Below are positions 1 to 10,325 of a stretch of DNA of 42,947 bases, piece after piece (positions within the stretch are counted from its first letter, which is position 1; every line of letters begins with the position of its first letter). Both the position numbers and the translations under genes were made by a program. This DNA comes from Comamonadaceae bacterium. GTDB lineage: Bacteria; Pseudomonadota; Gammaproteobacteria; Burkholderiales; Burkholderiaceae_C. The stretch is taken from assembly GCA_027486255.1 (NCBI GenBank), contig JAIXPL010000014.1, positions 1 to 42,947 on the forward strand, written 5' to 3'. Under the pieces are notes generated by a model. The model was not told the DNA's origin. It did not search any database and saw only the letters and a list, made by a program, of their open reading frames with translations.

Positions 1-297
<297 letters not shown>

Positions 298-330
298 GCG
301 TGAAGGGCTTCGGCCCTGCCCCTTACCGAA

Positions 331-353
331 GCCCGCCTCCGGCGGGCTTTTTT
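331..353 (+). terminator. Rho-independent terminator after the ferredoxin-NADP reductase gene
   Basis: A perfect 7-bp stem (GCCCGCC 331-337 paired with GGCGGGC 341-347) with a 3-base loop is followed directly by six T residues (348-353). It serves the plus-strand reductase gene. The convergent thiD gene ends only 7 bases further on, at 360. Confidence 0.9.
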
Positions 354-359
354 CTTGGC

Positions 360-1217
360 TCAGGCCAGCGGCACCCGCACCATGGCCTGCGGCGCGTGGC
401 CGTGGCACAGCGGCCCGTGGCCGTGGCCGGTCTGCACCGGGGCGCCCGCGCGGATGGCGCCCAGGATGTAGCTGCGCGCCTGCTGCACCGCCTCGCGCAG
501 CGGCCAGCCCTGCGCCAGAAAGGCCGCAATGGCCGAGGACAGGGTGCAACCCGTGCCATGCACATTGCGGCTGTGAATGCGCTCGGAGCGCAGGTGCAGC
601 CAGGGCTCGCCCGGCTCGGCCAGCACGTCCATCACCACCTCGCCCGGCAGGTGCCCGCCCTTGAGCAGCACGGCCCGCGCGCCTTGCGCCAGCAGGTCGG
701 TGGCGGCCGGCTCCAGGCTGTCCACGTCGGCCAGGGGTCGGCCCAGCAGCAGCGCCGCTTCGTCGAGGTTGGGCGTGATCACACTGGCGCGCGGGAACAG
801 CTCCTCGCGCAGCACGCGCACGCTGGCCTCCTCGATCAAGCGGTCACCGCTGGTGGCCACCATCACCGGGTCCAGCACCACGTTCTTCAAGCCGTAATGG
901 TCGATGGCCCAGGCCACCACGCGCACGATCTCGGGCGCATGCAGCATGCCGATCTTCACGGCGTCGACACCGATGTCGTCCAGCACGGCCTGTAGCTGGG
1001 CCTTGAGGAACTCGGGCGGCACCGCATGGATGCCGCTCACACCCCGGGTGTTCTGCGCGGTGAGTGCGGTCAGCGCGGTCATGCCATAGCAGCCGAGCGC
1101 GCTGAAGGTCTTGAGGTCGGCCTGGATGCCAGCACCACCACCGCTGTCGGAGCCGGCAATTGACAGGACACGGGCATAGCGGTGCGTGGCGCGCGGAAGG
1201 AGGTCGTGCGAGTTCAT
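360..1217 (-). CDS. thiD: Hydroxymethylpyrimidine/phosphomethylpyrimidine kinase
   Basis: ThiD phosphorylates HMP and then HMP-P to give HMP-PP, the pyrimidine half of thiamine. The product is 285 residues, normal for the family. The N-terminal SIAGSDSGGGAGIQADLKTF is the ribokinase-fold substrate site, and NVHGTGCTLSSAIAAFLAQG near residue 240 is the C-terminal anion-hole and catalytic-base motif. A longer frame runs upstream to 1316, but the added residues are unlike the family and cover noncoding DNA. ATG at 1217 sits exactly six bases after a GATAAT hexamer, with no Shine-Dalgarno, so the message may be leaderless. The gene is divergent from the riboswitch-controlled thiOSGE operon, so it shares the pathway but not the riboswitch. 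It is a single-domain ThiD with no fused ThiE. Confidence 0.95.
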   Translation of the reverse strand: MNSHDLLPRATHRYARVLSIAGSDSGGGAGIQADLKTFSALGCYGMTALTALTAQNTRGVSGIHAVPPEFLKAQLQAVLDDIGVDAVKIGMLHAPEIVRVVAWAIDHYGLKNVVLDPVMVATSGDRLIEEASVRVLREELFPRASVITPNLDEAALLLGRPLADVDSLEPAATDLLAQGARAVLLKGGHLPGEVVMDVLAEPGEPWLHLRSERIHSRNVHGTGCTLSSAIAAFLAQGWPLREAVQQARSYILGAIRAGAPVQTGHGHGPLCHGHAPQAMVRVPLA

Positions 1218-1223
1218 GGCCAA

Positions 1224-1229
1224 ATTATC
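1224..1229 (-). promoter_or_regulatory. -10 hexamer of thiD, leaderless arrangement
   Basis: On the minus strand GATAAT is followed by six bases (TTGGCC) and then the thiD ATG. A standard -10 hexamer covers -12 to -7, so the A of ATG would be the +1 base. No Shine-Dalgarno is present and no good -35 was seen. The promoter call is inference from spacing, supported by the same arrangement at other genes in the window. Confidence 0.6.
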
Positions 1230-1296
1230 GGGGGGCCCTGGCCATGCCCCGCAGCAGCCGGGCCTCGGTGGAGATGTGCTGTAATTCAAACCGGAT

Positions 1297-1376
1297 GAAA
1301 CAGGGGTGTCCGGCACGCGGCCGGGCTGAGATCAGACCCTCGACCCGATCCAGATCATGCTGGCGTGGGAAGTTTC
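1297..1376 (+). ncRNA. TPP riboswitch (THI element) upstream of thiOSGE
   Basis: The leader of the thiO operon holds the conserved parts of the TPP aptamer in order. The GAAAC (1297-1301) and GTTTC (1372-1376) arms can form the closing P1 helix. GGGGTG starts at 1303. The pyrimidine-sensing core CTGAGA is at 1326-1331, followed by the ACCC segment. The GATCCAGATC and TGCTGGCG segments form the pyrophosphate-sensing arm, and GGGAAG ends the element. It should bind thiamine pyrophosphate and lower expression of thiO-thiS-thiG-thiE. About 60 bases separate it from the thiO ATG. They hold GC-rich complementary segments and a TTTT at about 1412, but I could not decide between an attenuator and a translational switch. 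Confidence 0.9.
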
Positions 1377-1435
1377 TGCAAGCGCCCGGCGTCACCGCCC
1401 ACCGGCCGTCTGTTTTGTCCCCACGACAACACCCG

Positions 1436-2554
1436 ATGGAACCCGTGATCGCTTCTGCCACCCCCCAACACATGCTGATCCTTGGCGCTGGCCTCATGGG
1501 CCGGCTGCTGGCGCTGGCCTTGGCCCGGCAGGGGCACCGTGTCGAGGTGCACGAGGCCGGACCGGCCGACGCCTCTGGGGCCGCTGCGCGGGCGGCGGCC
1601 GCCATGCTGGCGCCGCTGGCCGAATCGGCCGTGACCGAACTGAACGTGGTGCGCATGGGGCAGCACAGCCTGCCCCGCTGGGCGCAGCTCATCGGCAGCC
1701 TGGCGCAGCCCGTCTTTTTTCAGCATAAGGGCACGCTCATCGTCTGGCACCGTCAGGACGCCCCCGAGGCCGAGCGCCTGCACCAGCACCTGGCGCGCAC
1801 GGCCAGGCTCATGCCCGAGCTGCCCGCCGCCCAGCCGCTCGATGCGGCCCGGCTGGCGCACATGGAGCCCGCGCTGGCCGGGCGCTTCAACCAGGGCCTG
1901 TTCCTGCCGGGCGAAGGCCAGCTCGACAACCGCCAGCTGCTCGAGGCACTGCGCCATGAACTCGAGCGCGCCGGCGTGGAGCTTCACTGGCACAGCGCGC
2001 GCAGCCCCGAAGCCTGGCAACCGGGGCGGCCCGGACAGCCCGACTGGCTGCTCGACTGCCGGGGCCTGGGCGCGCAGCCCGACTGGCGGCAGGTGCGCGG
2101 TGTGCGCGGCGAGGTCGTGCGCCTGCACGCACCCGAAGTGACCCTGGAGCGCCCCACCCGGCTGGTGCATCCGCGCTACCCGCTGTACATCGCGCCCAAG
2201 GAAAACCATGTCTTCGTGATCGGCGCCACCGAGATCGAGTCCGAGGACCGCTCGCCCGCCAGCGTGCGCTCGGCCCTAGAGCTGCTGAGCGCGGCCTACT
2301 CGGTGCACAGCGGCTTTGCCGAGGCGCGCCTCTTGGAAATTTCCACGCAGTTGCGCCCCACCCTGCCCGACAACCTGCCGGCCGTGCGTTGGCTGGGCGA
2401 GCGGCGCCTACAGGTCAATGGTTTGTACCGCCACGGTTTCCTGATCGCCCCAGCCCTGCTGGATGTGGTGCTGGAACTGCTCGAGGCCGGCGACAGCCCC
2501 CTGGCCCGCCACTTGGGCCTGCACATCGAACAGGGGGCGGCCGTGGCCGCTTGA
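1436..2554 (+). CDS. thiO: Glycine oxidase ThiO (FAD-dependent)
   Basis: ThiO oxidises glycine to the imine that ThiG uses to build the thiazole of thiamine. The product is 372 residues. The N-terminal MLILGAGLMGRLLALALARQ is a Rossmann FAD-binding motif, GxGxxG type. The AAARAAAAMLAP segment resembles the DAO-family region after the first strand, and the C-terminal VNGLYRHGFLIAPAL matches the G-Y-R-H-G substrate/FAD loop of glycine and D-amino-acid oxidases. The start was set at ATG 1436, downstream of the riboswitch; the frame stays open upstream through the aptamer, which is not coding. ATG 1472, just before the FAD motif, is a possible alternative. It is the first gene of thiO-thiS-thiG-thiE, with thiS starting 7 bases after its stop. 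Confidence 0.9.
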   Translation: MEPVIASATPQHMLILGAGLMGRLLALALARQGHRVEVHEAGPADASGAAARAAAAMLAPLAESAVTELNVVRMGQHSLPRWAQLIGSLAQPVFFQHKGTLIVWHRQDAPEAERLHQHLARTARLMPELPAAQPLDAARLAHMEPALAGRFNQGLFLPGEGQLDNRQLLEALRHELERAGVELHWHSARSPEAWQPGRPGQPDWLLDCRGLGAQPDWRQVRGVRGEVVRLHAPEVTLERPTRLVHPRYPLYIAPKENHVFVIGATEIESEDRSPASVRSALELLSAAYSVHSGFAEARLLEISTQLRPTLPDNLPAVRWLGERRLQVNGLYRHGFLIAPALLDVVLELLEAGDSPLARHLGLHIEQGAAVAA

Positions 2555-2561
2555 GCAGGGC

Positions 2562-2759
2562 ATGCAAGTTCTCATCAACCAATGTCACCATGAACTGCCC
2601 GACAGCGCCACCCTGGCCGAGGCCCTGGCCGCCGGGGGCTTCAAGCCGCCCTTCGCGGCCGCGGTCAACCTGCAGTTCATTCCCAAGACCCATTACGCAG
2701 CCACCCTGCTTGCGCCCGGCGACCAGGTGGAGGTGATCTCGCCGATCACCGGTGGCTGA
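2562..2759 (+). CDS. thiS: Sulfur carrier protein ThiS
   Basis: This is a 65-residue ubiquitin-fold protein ending in Gly-Gly (PITGG), the tail that is adenylated and thiocarboxylated to deliver sulfur to the thiazole ring. PGDQVEVISPITGG at the C-terminus is typical of ThiS. It lies between thiO and thiG, as expected for a ThiG partner. The start is ATG 2562, since sequence upstream in this frame overlaps thiO. No thiF or other activating enzyme is in the window, so activation must be encoded elsewhere. Confidence 0.93.
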   Translation: MQVLINQCHHELPDSATLAEALAAGGFKPPFAAAVNLQFIPKTHYAATLLAPGDQVEVISPITGG

Positions 2760-2774
2760 ACGGATGCACACACC

Positions 2775-3572
2775 ATGAGCACGAACTCCGACACCCTCGT
2801 TCTTTACGGCGAAGCCTTCGCCAGCCGACTGCTGCTCGGCACCTCCCGCTACCCCTCCCCCCGGGTGATGCAACAAGCGCTGCAAACCGCCCAGCCTGGC
2901 ATGGTCACGGCCTCGCTGCGCCGCCAGGGCGCGGTCTCGGCCGAGACCAGCAACGGATTCTGGGACCTGCTCAAGGAAGTCGGTATCCCGGTGCTGCCCA
3001 ACACCGCCGGCTGCCACAGTCCCCAAGAGGTGATCACCACCGCGCAGATGGCCCGCGAGGTGTTCGACACGCCCTGGATCAAGCTCGAACTCATCGGCGA
3101 TGACTACACCCTGCAACCCGACACGCTGCAGCTGGTCGGCGTGGCCGAGCTCCTCATCAAGGACGGCTTCAAGGTGCTGCCCTACTGCACCGAGGACCTG
3201 GTGCTGTGCCGGCGCCTGGTGGACGTGGGTTGCCAGGCCGTGATGCCCTGGGCCGCGCCCATCGGTACAGGCAAAGGCCCCATCAATGCCTACGCCATGC
3301 GCACCCTGCGCGAGCGCCTGGACGTGCCCCTGATCGTGGACGCCGGCCTGGGTCTGCCCTCACATGCCTGCCAGGTCATGGAGTGGGGCTATGACGGCGT
3401 GCTGCTCAACACCGCCGTGGCGCTGGCCACCGACCCGGTGGCCATGGCCGCCGCCTTTGCACAGGCGGTGCAGGCCGGGCGTAGCGCTTTTCTGAGCGGC
3501 GCCATGCGCGAGCAAGAAGCCGCCCAGCCCAGCACACCCGTGCTGGGCACGCCCTTCTGGCACCAGGGCTGA
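2775..3572 (+). CDS. thiG: Thiazole synthase
   Basis: ThiG condenses 1-deoxy-D-xylulose 5-phosphate, dehydroglycine and ThiS thiocarboxylate into the thiazole phosphate of thiamine. The product is 265 residues, normal length. WIKLELIGDD near residue 110 contains the lysine that forms the imine with DXP. MPWAAPIGTGKG is the conserved phosphate-binding stretch, and VDAGLGLPSHACQVMEWGYDGVLLNTAVA is the C-terminal TIM-barrel signature. It begins 15 bases after thiS and its stop is 5 bases before the thiE start, so it is translated within the same operon. Confidence 0.96.
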   Translation: MSTNSDTLVLYGEAFASRLLLGTSRYPSPRVMQQALQTAQPGMVTASLRRQGAVSAETSNGFWDLLKEVGIPVLPNTAGCHSPQEVITTAQMAREVFDTPWIKLELIGDDYTLQPDTLQLVGVAELLIKDGFKVLPYCTEDLVLCRRLVDVGCQAVMPWAAPIGTGKGPINAYAMRTLRERLDVPLIVDAGLGLPSHACQVMEWGYDGVLLNTAVALATDPVAMAAAFAQAVQAGRSAFLSGAMREQEAAQPSTPVLGTPFWHQG

Positions 3573-3577
3573 ACGCG

Positions 3578-4501
3578 ATGCAGCCCATCCCCACCGATCT
3601 TGACCAGGCTGCCGCCGCCATCGTGCGCCTGCACGGCGAACTGGCCCTGCCGGCCAGCAGGCCGCAAACCGACCGCACAGGCCAGCCCGTGTTCCAGGCC
3701 GCGCAGCTGGCCTGCCTGCAGCTGGGCTTCGTGGCCGCGGATGCGCACTGCGTAGCCCGTGCCTGGGCACACCAAGCCGAGCGCCTGGGCTGCTTCGACC
3801 CTGCCCAATGGCCCAGCGATCCGCGCGACTTCGGCCTGGCGCCCTGGCCGCGAGCCCAGGCCTTCGCCGAGTGCCCGAAGGACCTGGGGCTCTACGCGGT
3901 GCTGCCCGATGCAGCCTGGGTGGGCCGGCTGGCGCGGGCGGGCGTGCCCACGCTGCAGTTGCGCTTCAAGTCGGAAGACGCCCTGGCCGTGGAGACCGAA
4001 GTACAGGCCGCCGTGGAGGCCGTTCGCGGCACCGGAGCACGGCTGTTCATCAACGACCACTGGCAGGCTGCCCTGCGCGCCGGTGCCTATGGCGTGCATC
4101 TGGGCCAGGAAGACCTGGAGGTCCTGTCTGCTGCCGAGCTTGCCACGCTGCTCGAATCCGGCGTGCGCCTGGGCCTGAGCACCCACGGCTATGCCGAGAT
4201 GCTGCGGGCCGACGCATTCAGCCCCAGTTACCTGGCCCTGGGCGCCGTATTCCCCACCACCCTCAAGCGCATGGCCACTGCACCCCAGGGGCCCGGCCGG
4301 CTCAAGCGCTATGCGCAGCTGATGGCGCGCTACCCACTGGTGGCCATTGGCGGCATCGATGTCGAACGCCTGCCCGAGGTGCTGGCCAGCGGCGTAGGGT
4401 CGGTGGCCGTGGTGCGCGCCCTGGTGCAGGCTGAAGATCCCGAGCGGACCGCGGCCGACTGGATGGCGCGCATGGCCGGACGGCAGGCTTTGCCAAGCTA
4501 A
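3578..4501 (+). CDS. thiE: Thiamine phosphate synthase with N-terminal extension
   Basis: ThiE joins HMP-PP and thiazole phosphate to make thiamine phosphate. The catalytic TIM barrel occupies about residues 105-300. LYAVLPDAAW begins the barrel, and LQLRFK corresponds to the usual (L/V)QLR(x)K strand. LFINDHW matches the LxINDxxx motif, YGVHLGQEDL is the H-L-G-Q-x-D Mg2+/pyrophosphate motif, and VAIGGI is the C-terminal phosphate loop. The protein is 307 residues, whereas stand-alone ThiE is usually about 210. The first ~100 residues are not part of the barrel, show no motif I recognise and do not look like ThiD. The pyrophosphate-site residues appear intact. It is the last gene of the operon and is followed by a terminator. 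Confidence 0.9.
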   Translation: MQPIPTDLDQAAAAIVRLHGELALPASRPQTDRTGQPVFQAAQLACLQLGFVAADAHCVARAWAHQAERLGCFDPAQWPSDPRDFGLAPWPRAQAFAECPKDLGLYAVLPDAAWVGRLARAGVPTLQLRFKSEDALAVETEVQAAVEAVRGTGARLFINDHWQAALRAGAYGVHLGQEDLEVLSAAELATLLESGVRLGLSTHGYAEMLRADAFSPSYLALGAVFPTTLKRMATAPQGPGRLKRYAQLMARYPLVAIGGIDVERLPEVLASGVGSVAVVRALVQAEDPERTAADWMARMAGRQALPS

Positions 4502-4526
4502 AGCCTCAGCCCAGACGTAAAAAAAA

Positions 4527-4547
4527 GCCGCCCGAGGGCGGCTTTTT
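4527..4547. terminator. Bidirectional terminator between thiE and the lipoprotein gene
   Basis: A 6-7 bp GC stem (GCCGCC 4527-4532 with GGCGGC 4537-4542) is preceded by a run of A and followed by five T, so it can stop transcription in both directions. It lies between the convergent thiE (+, ends 4501) and lipoprotein (-, ends 4563) genes. Confidence 0.88.
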
Positions 4548-4562
4548 CAGGAGAAGGAAGGA

Positions 4563-4796
4563 TTACTTCTTCTCGGGGGCTGCGGGAGCAGCGGGGGCAG
4601 CAGGAGCGGCAGGGGCAGCAGCTGCAGGAGCGGCGCCAGCGGCGGGAGCAGCAGCGTCAGCAGCAGGAGCGGCCGGGGCGGGAGCAGCAGCGGCGGGAGC
4701 AGGAGCGGGTGCGGGAGCAGCAGCTTCTTCTTTCTTGCCGCAAGCAGACAGGGCAACGGCAGCAACGATGGCGGCCAGAGCGAGAGACTTGTTCAT
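4563..4796 (-). CDS. Small Ala/Pro-rich lipoprotein
   Basis: The product is 77 residues. MNKSLALAAIVAAVALSAC is a type II signal peptide with lipobox LSAC and the acylated Cys at residue 19. The next residues, GKKEEAAAP, start a mature part made almost only of Ala and Pro (repeats of AAP/APA) and ending in EKK. After lipidation it would be an extended, unstructured envelope peptide. The +2 residue is Gly, so outer-membrane sorting is possible. An AAGGAATC Shine-Dalgarno lies 7-8 bases before ATG 4796, unlike the leaderless starts elsewhere in the window. Low-complexity lipoproteins of this kind are common near the ends of betaproteobacterial operons. I cannot give a function. The sequence continues upstream in frame, but those residues lie before the signal peptide. 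Confidence 0.8.
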   Translation of the reverse strand: MNKSLALAAIVAAVALSACGKKEEAAAPAPAPAPAAAAPAPAAPAADAAAPAAGAAPAAAAPAAPAAPAAPAAPEKK

Positions 4797-4841
4797 TTTT
4801 TGATTCCTTGATGAATGAGAAAAATATTTTCCACTTTCGCC

Positions 4842-4870
4842 AGAAACCTGAATTAGCAATTCAAGTTTCT
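4842..4870. promoter_or_regulatory. 29-base AT-rich dyad upstream of the lipoprotein gene
   Basis: AGAAAC (4842-4847), one unpaired base, TGAATT (4849-4854), AGC, AATTCA (4858-4863), one unpaired base and GTTTCT (4865-4870) form an inverted repeat of 12 paired bases per arm with a single internal mismatch. It lies between the stop of roxA (5003) and the ATG of the lipoprotein gene (4796), both on the minus strand. No T-run follows on either strand, so it is not a standard terminator. A TATACT hexamer (minus strand, 4912-4917) further upstream could start a leader of about 110 bases that contains this hairpin. It may be an operator or an mRNA stem-loop. Confidence 0.55.
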
Positions 4871-5002
4871 CGCCAGGCTAGGTGACTCGAGCTCACCCAA
4901 CCCAGCCAATGAGTATAAGCCCTAACTTGTGCTGCTTGCATCGGCCCCTGGAATGGCTGTTCAGGCCCCAAAAGAAAGCGCCATACGAGGCAAATATCTG
5001 TC

Positions 5003-6202
5003 TCAGGTCGGCGGCTGCGCCGTGACCCAGCCATCGGCCAGCCACTGGGTCATCAGGTCACGGGCATCCGGGCTGGCGCGGTCCATGTCACGGGCCGTGA
5101 GGCGTCGCTCATTGGCCAGGCGGCGCATCAGCCGGGCATCTGCTCCCCGGGCCTGGTAACTCTCGCCGTTGATGAACACGTGGTCCGCGTCATAGAGCAT
5201 GCGGGTGCAGTCATGCAGCCGAAGCCCCTGCCCTGGCGGCCAGTCCGCGCCCACGTCCTGGGCCTCGAACCAGACCGTGGGTTTGGGCTCGGTCAGGTGC
5301 TCCCCCAGCACGCAGGCCAGGCGCCTAGGGTCTTTCAGGGCCTGGGCCAAGGCCTGGCGGGCAAAGGCCTCGAGGGCGGTGGGCACCAGGGCTGGCGTGT
5401 CGGTGGCGGGCTGCGCCGGGTCGCGGTACAGGCTAGGCGGCAGGCCCTCGGTCTCGTCGGCCACCAGTTCAGCCAGACCTTGCAGCAGGCCGCTGGCCAG
5501 TTCCGACCGGCTGGGGGCCTTGAAGCCGATGGAATAGGTCATGCACGGGTCTTTTGAGTGGCCCTCAGGCTGCTCGACCGCCACCCCGTCGTGCGCATAG
5601 CGCGGCGGCAGGTAGAGCATGTCCCCGGCGTGCAGCACGAACTCTTGCTCAGGTTGGAAGTTCTGCAGGATCTTCAGCGGCACACCGGCCTGCAGCGTCA
5701 GGTCGGTCTGGGCGCTGATCTTCCAGCGCCGGCTGCCGCTGGCCTGGAACAGGAACACGTCGTAGCTGTCGAAATGCGGCCCGACGCCGCCGCCTGGGCT
5801 GGCCAGAGAGATCATCAGGTCGTCCAGACGGGCATCGGGCAAGAAACGGAACTGCTGCAAGAGCTCATGCGCGGGACCGTGGTGCAGGTCCACACCTTGC
5901 ACCAACAAGGTCCAGCCAGGCTGCTTGAGCGGGGGCAGCGCGCGGCGGGCAAAAGGGCCCGATTGCAGGGTCCAGCCGGCCTCTGCCCGCCGGGCTCGGG
6001 CCGGCCGGTGGGCTTGTTGCGTGATCAGGCGCGACTCCACCTCCTCGCGCCCGGCCAGGGCAAACAGCTGCACCGGTGTGAGCAGAGGCACAAAGCCCGG
6101 GATCGCCTGGCGCACCAAGAGGGGCTTTTTCTGCCAATGGCGACGCATGAATTGCCGGGGCGAAAGGCCCCCCAGCAGGGCCAGGGCGAGTTGGGTATCC
6201 AT
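5003..6202 (-). CDS. roxA: JmjC/cupin ribosomal protein uL16 arginine hydroxylase (RoxA/YcfD family)
   Basis: The family consists of Fe(II)/2-oxoglutarate oxygenases that hydroxylate an arginine of ribosomal protein uL16. The product is 399 residues. FMRRHWQKKPLLVRQAIPG at the N-terminus is the entry motif of the family. The JmjC core carries the iron ligands in VGPHFDSYDVFLFQ (H-x-D) and in the later RYAHDGVAVE (distal His), with the LxxGDMLYLPPRY strand between. The C-terminal ~150 residues would be the dimerisation and winged-helix part. It is divergent from slyD with 14 bp between the two ATG codons. The start ATG 6202 lies six bases after a CACAAT hexamer with no Shine-Dalgarno. E. coli ycfD lies in a different context, so the name rests on the motifs. 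Confidence 0.88.
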   Translation of the reverse strand: MDTQLALALLGGLSPRQFMRRHWQKKPLLVRQAIPGFVPLLTPVQLFALAGREEVESRLITQQAHRPARARRAEAGWTLQSGPFARRALPPLKQPGWTLLVQGVDLHHGPAHELLQQFRFLPDARLDDLMISLASPGGGVGPHFDSYDVFLFQASGSRRWKISAQTDLTLQAGVPLKILQNFQPEQEFVLHAGDMLYLPPRYAHDGVAVEQPEGHSKDPCMTYSIGFKAPSRSELASGLLQGLAELVADETEGLPPSLYRDPAQPATDTPALVPTALEAFARQALAQALKDPRRLACVLGEHLTEPKPTVWFEAQDVGADWPPGQGLRLHDCTRMLYDADHVFINGESYQARGADARLMRRLANERRLTARDMDRASPDARDLMTQWLADGWVTAQPPT

Positions 6203-6204
6203 GG

Positions 6205-6214
6205 GACAATTGTG
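6205..6214. promoter_or_regulatory. Overlapping divergent -10 elements of slyD and roxA
   Basis: The 14-bp intergenic region holds the palindrome ACAATTGT (6206-6213). Read on the plus strand, GACAAT (6205-6210) ends six bases before the slyD ATG (6217). Read on the minus strand, CACAAT (6214-6209) ends six bases before the roxA ATG (6202). Both spacings fit a -10 element with the start codon at +1. No convincing -35 was found in either direction. Confidence 0.55.
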
Positions 6215-6216
6215 GA

Positions 6217-6744
6217 ATGAAAATCACCGAACCATGCGTGATCGGGCTGACCTGGGTCATGAAGGACACCCTGGGTGAAGTGCTCGATGAACTGGATGAG
6301 CCCATCGAGTTCCTGGTGGGTGGCCAAGACCTGCTGGCCAGCATCGAAAAGGCCCTGCTGAACCACGAGGCCGGCGCCAAACTGGACCTGCACCTGGAGC
6401 CGGAAGAGGCTTTTGGTGACTACGACGAAAACCGCGTGTTCCTGGAGCCGCGCACCTTGTTCCCGGCCGAACTTGAGGAAGGCATGATCTACGATGGCCG
6501 GAGTCTGCCGGCCGGCGCCAGCAGCGAGGCGCCGCCCGAGCTGATGTACACCGTCACCGACATCTACCCCGAGCATGTGGTGCTCGATGGCAACCACCCG
6601 CTGGCGGGCATCGCCATTCGCCTGCACCTGCGTGTGAGCTCGGTGCGCGAGGCCACGTTGGAGGAAGTGGGCAGTGGTACCCTGGGCACGGGCTTTTTCA
6701 AGCTCGATGCCTCCTCTGGCAGCAGCGGCCAGACACTGCACTGA
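6217..6744 (+). CDS. slyD: FKBP-type peptidyl-prolyl cis-trans isomerase, SlyD-like
   Basis: The product is 175 residues. The FKBP fold is split by an insert-in-flap chaperone domain, as in SlyD. The N-terminal strand is followed by EFLVGGQDLLASIEKALLNHEAGAK, then LEPEEAFGDYDENRVFLEPRTLF, which is the typical link into the flap domain. The FKBP domain closes with VLDGNHPLAGIAIRLHLRVSSVREAT (the V-D-x-N-H-P-L-A-G motif of the SlyD/FkpB group). Unlike E. coli SlyD there is no long His/Cys-rich metal-binding tail; the C-terminus is Ser/Gly-rich. The expected role is cytoplasmic proline isomerisation and folding assistance. FkpB-like is an alternative subfamily call. A bidirectional terminator follows. 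Confidence 0.88.
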   Translation: MKITEPCVIGLTWVMKDTLGEVLDELDEPIEFLVGGQDLLASIEKALLNHEAGAKLDLHLEPEEAFGDYDENRVFLEPRTLFPAELEEGMIYDGRSLPAGASSEAPPELMYTVTDIYPEHVVLDGNHPLAGIAIRLHLRVSSVREATLEEVGSGTLGTGFFKLDASSGSSGQTLH

Positions 6745-6762
6745 GGCACAACGCAAACCAAA

Positions 6763-6787
6763 AGCCGGCCCTAGGGCCGGCTTTTTC
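6763..6787. terminator. Bidirectional terminator between slyD and dut
   Basis: AGCCGGCCC (6763-6771) and GGGCCGGCT (6774-6782) form a near-perfect GC stem. It is preceded by AAA and followed by TTTTT, so it works for both convergent genes, slyD (ends 6744) and dut (ends 6805). Confidence 0.9.
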
Positions 6788-6804
6788 GTGGGCGACTTGC
6801 GGGT

Positions 6805-7251
6805 TCAGCGTTTGCCCGTGGAGCCGTAACCGCCCTCGCCTCGCTCGGAGGCCTCGAAGCCGCTAACCAAGTTGAACTGGGCTTGCACCACGGGCACGAT
6901 CACCAGCTGCGCAATGCGCTCCATGGGCTCGATGGTGAAGGCCGTGCTGCTGCGGTTCCAGGCGCTGACCATCAGCTGGCCCTGGTAGTCGCTGTCGATC
7001 AGGCCCACCAGGTTGCCCAGCACGATGCCGTGCTTGTGGCCCAGGCCCGAGCGGGGCAGGATCAGGGCCGCAAAATTCGGGTCCTGCAAATGGATGGCCA
7101 TGCCGGTGGGCACCAGTTGCCAGGCGTTGGGCGCCAAAGTCAGCGGCTCGCTCAGGCAGGCCCGCAAATCCAGGCCGGCGCTGCCGGGGGTGGCGTAGGT
7201 GGGCATGGCGGTGTGCAGCCGCTCGTCCAGGATCTTGACGTCAATCTTCAT
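6805..7251 (-). CDS. dut: dUTP diphosphatase
   Basis: Dut hydrolyses dUTP to dUMP and pyrophosphate, keeping uracil out of DNA and supplying dUMP for dTMP synthesis. The product is 148 residues, the normal trimeric dUTPase size. The five family motifs are present: [10 protein letters not shown] (1), [11 protein letters not shown] (2), GLIDSDYQG (3, with the catalytic Asp and Tyr), [10 protein letters not shown] (4) and the flexible C-terminal arm [11 protein letters not shown] (5). It starts 18 bases after the coaBC stop on the same strand. The coaBC-dut order is conserved in many proteobacteria and suggests a shared transcript. Confidence 0.97.
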   Translation of the reverse strand: MKIDVKILDERLHTAMPTYATPGSAGLDLRACLSEPLTLAPNAWQLVPTGMAIHLQDPNFAALILPRSGLGHKHGIVLGNLVGLIDSDYQGQLMVSAWNRSSTAFTIEPMERIAQLVIVPVVQAQFNLVSGFEASERGEGGYGSTGKR

Positions 7252-7269
7252 GGCTTTTGATTTGATAGT

Positions 7270-10297
<3,028 letters not shown>

Positions 10298-10325
10298 GCC
10301 ACGCACCCCGCGCCAAGGTGAACGC

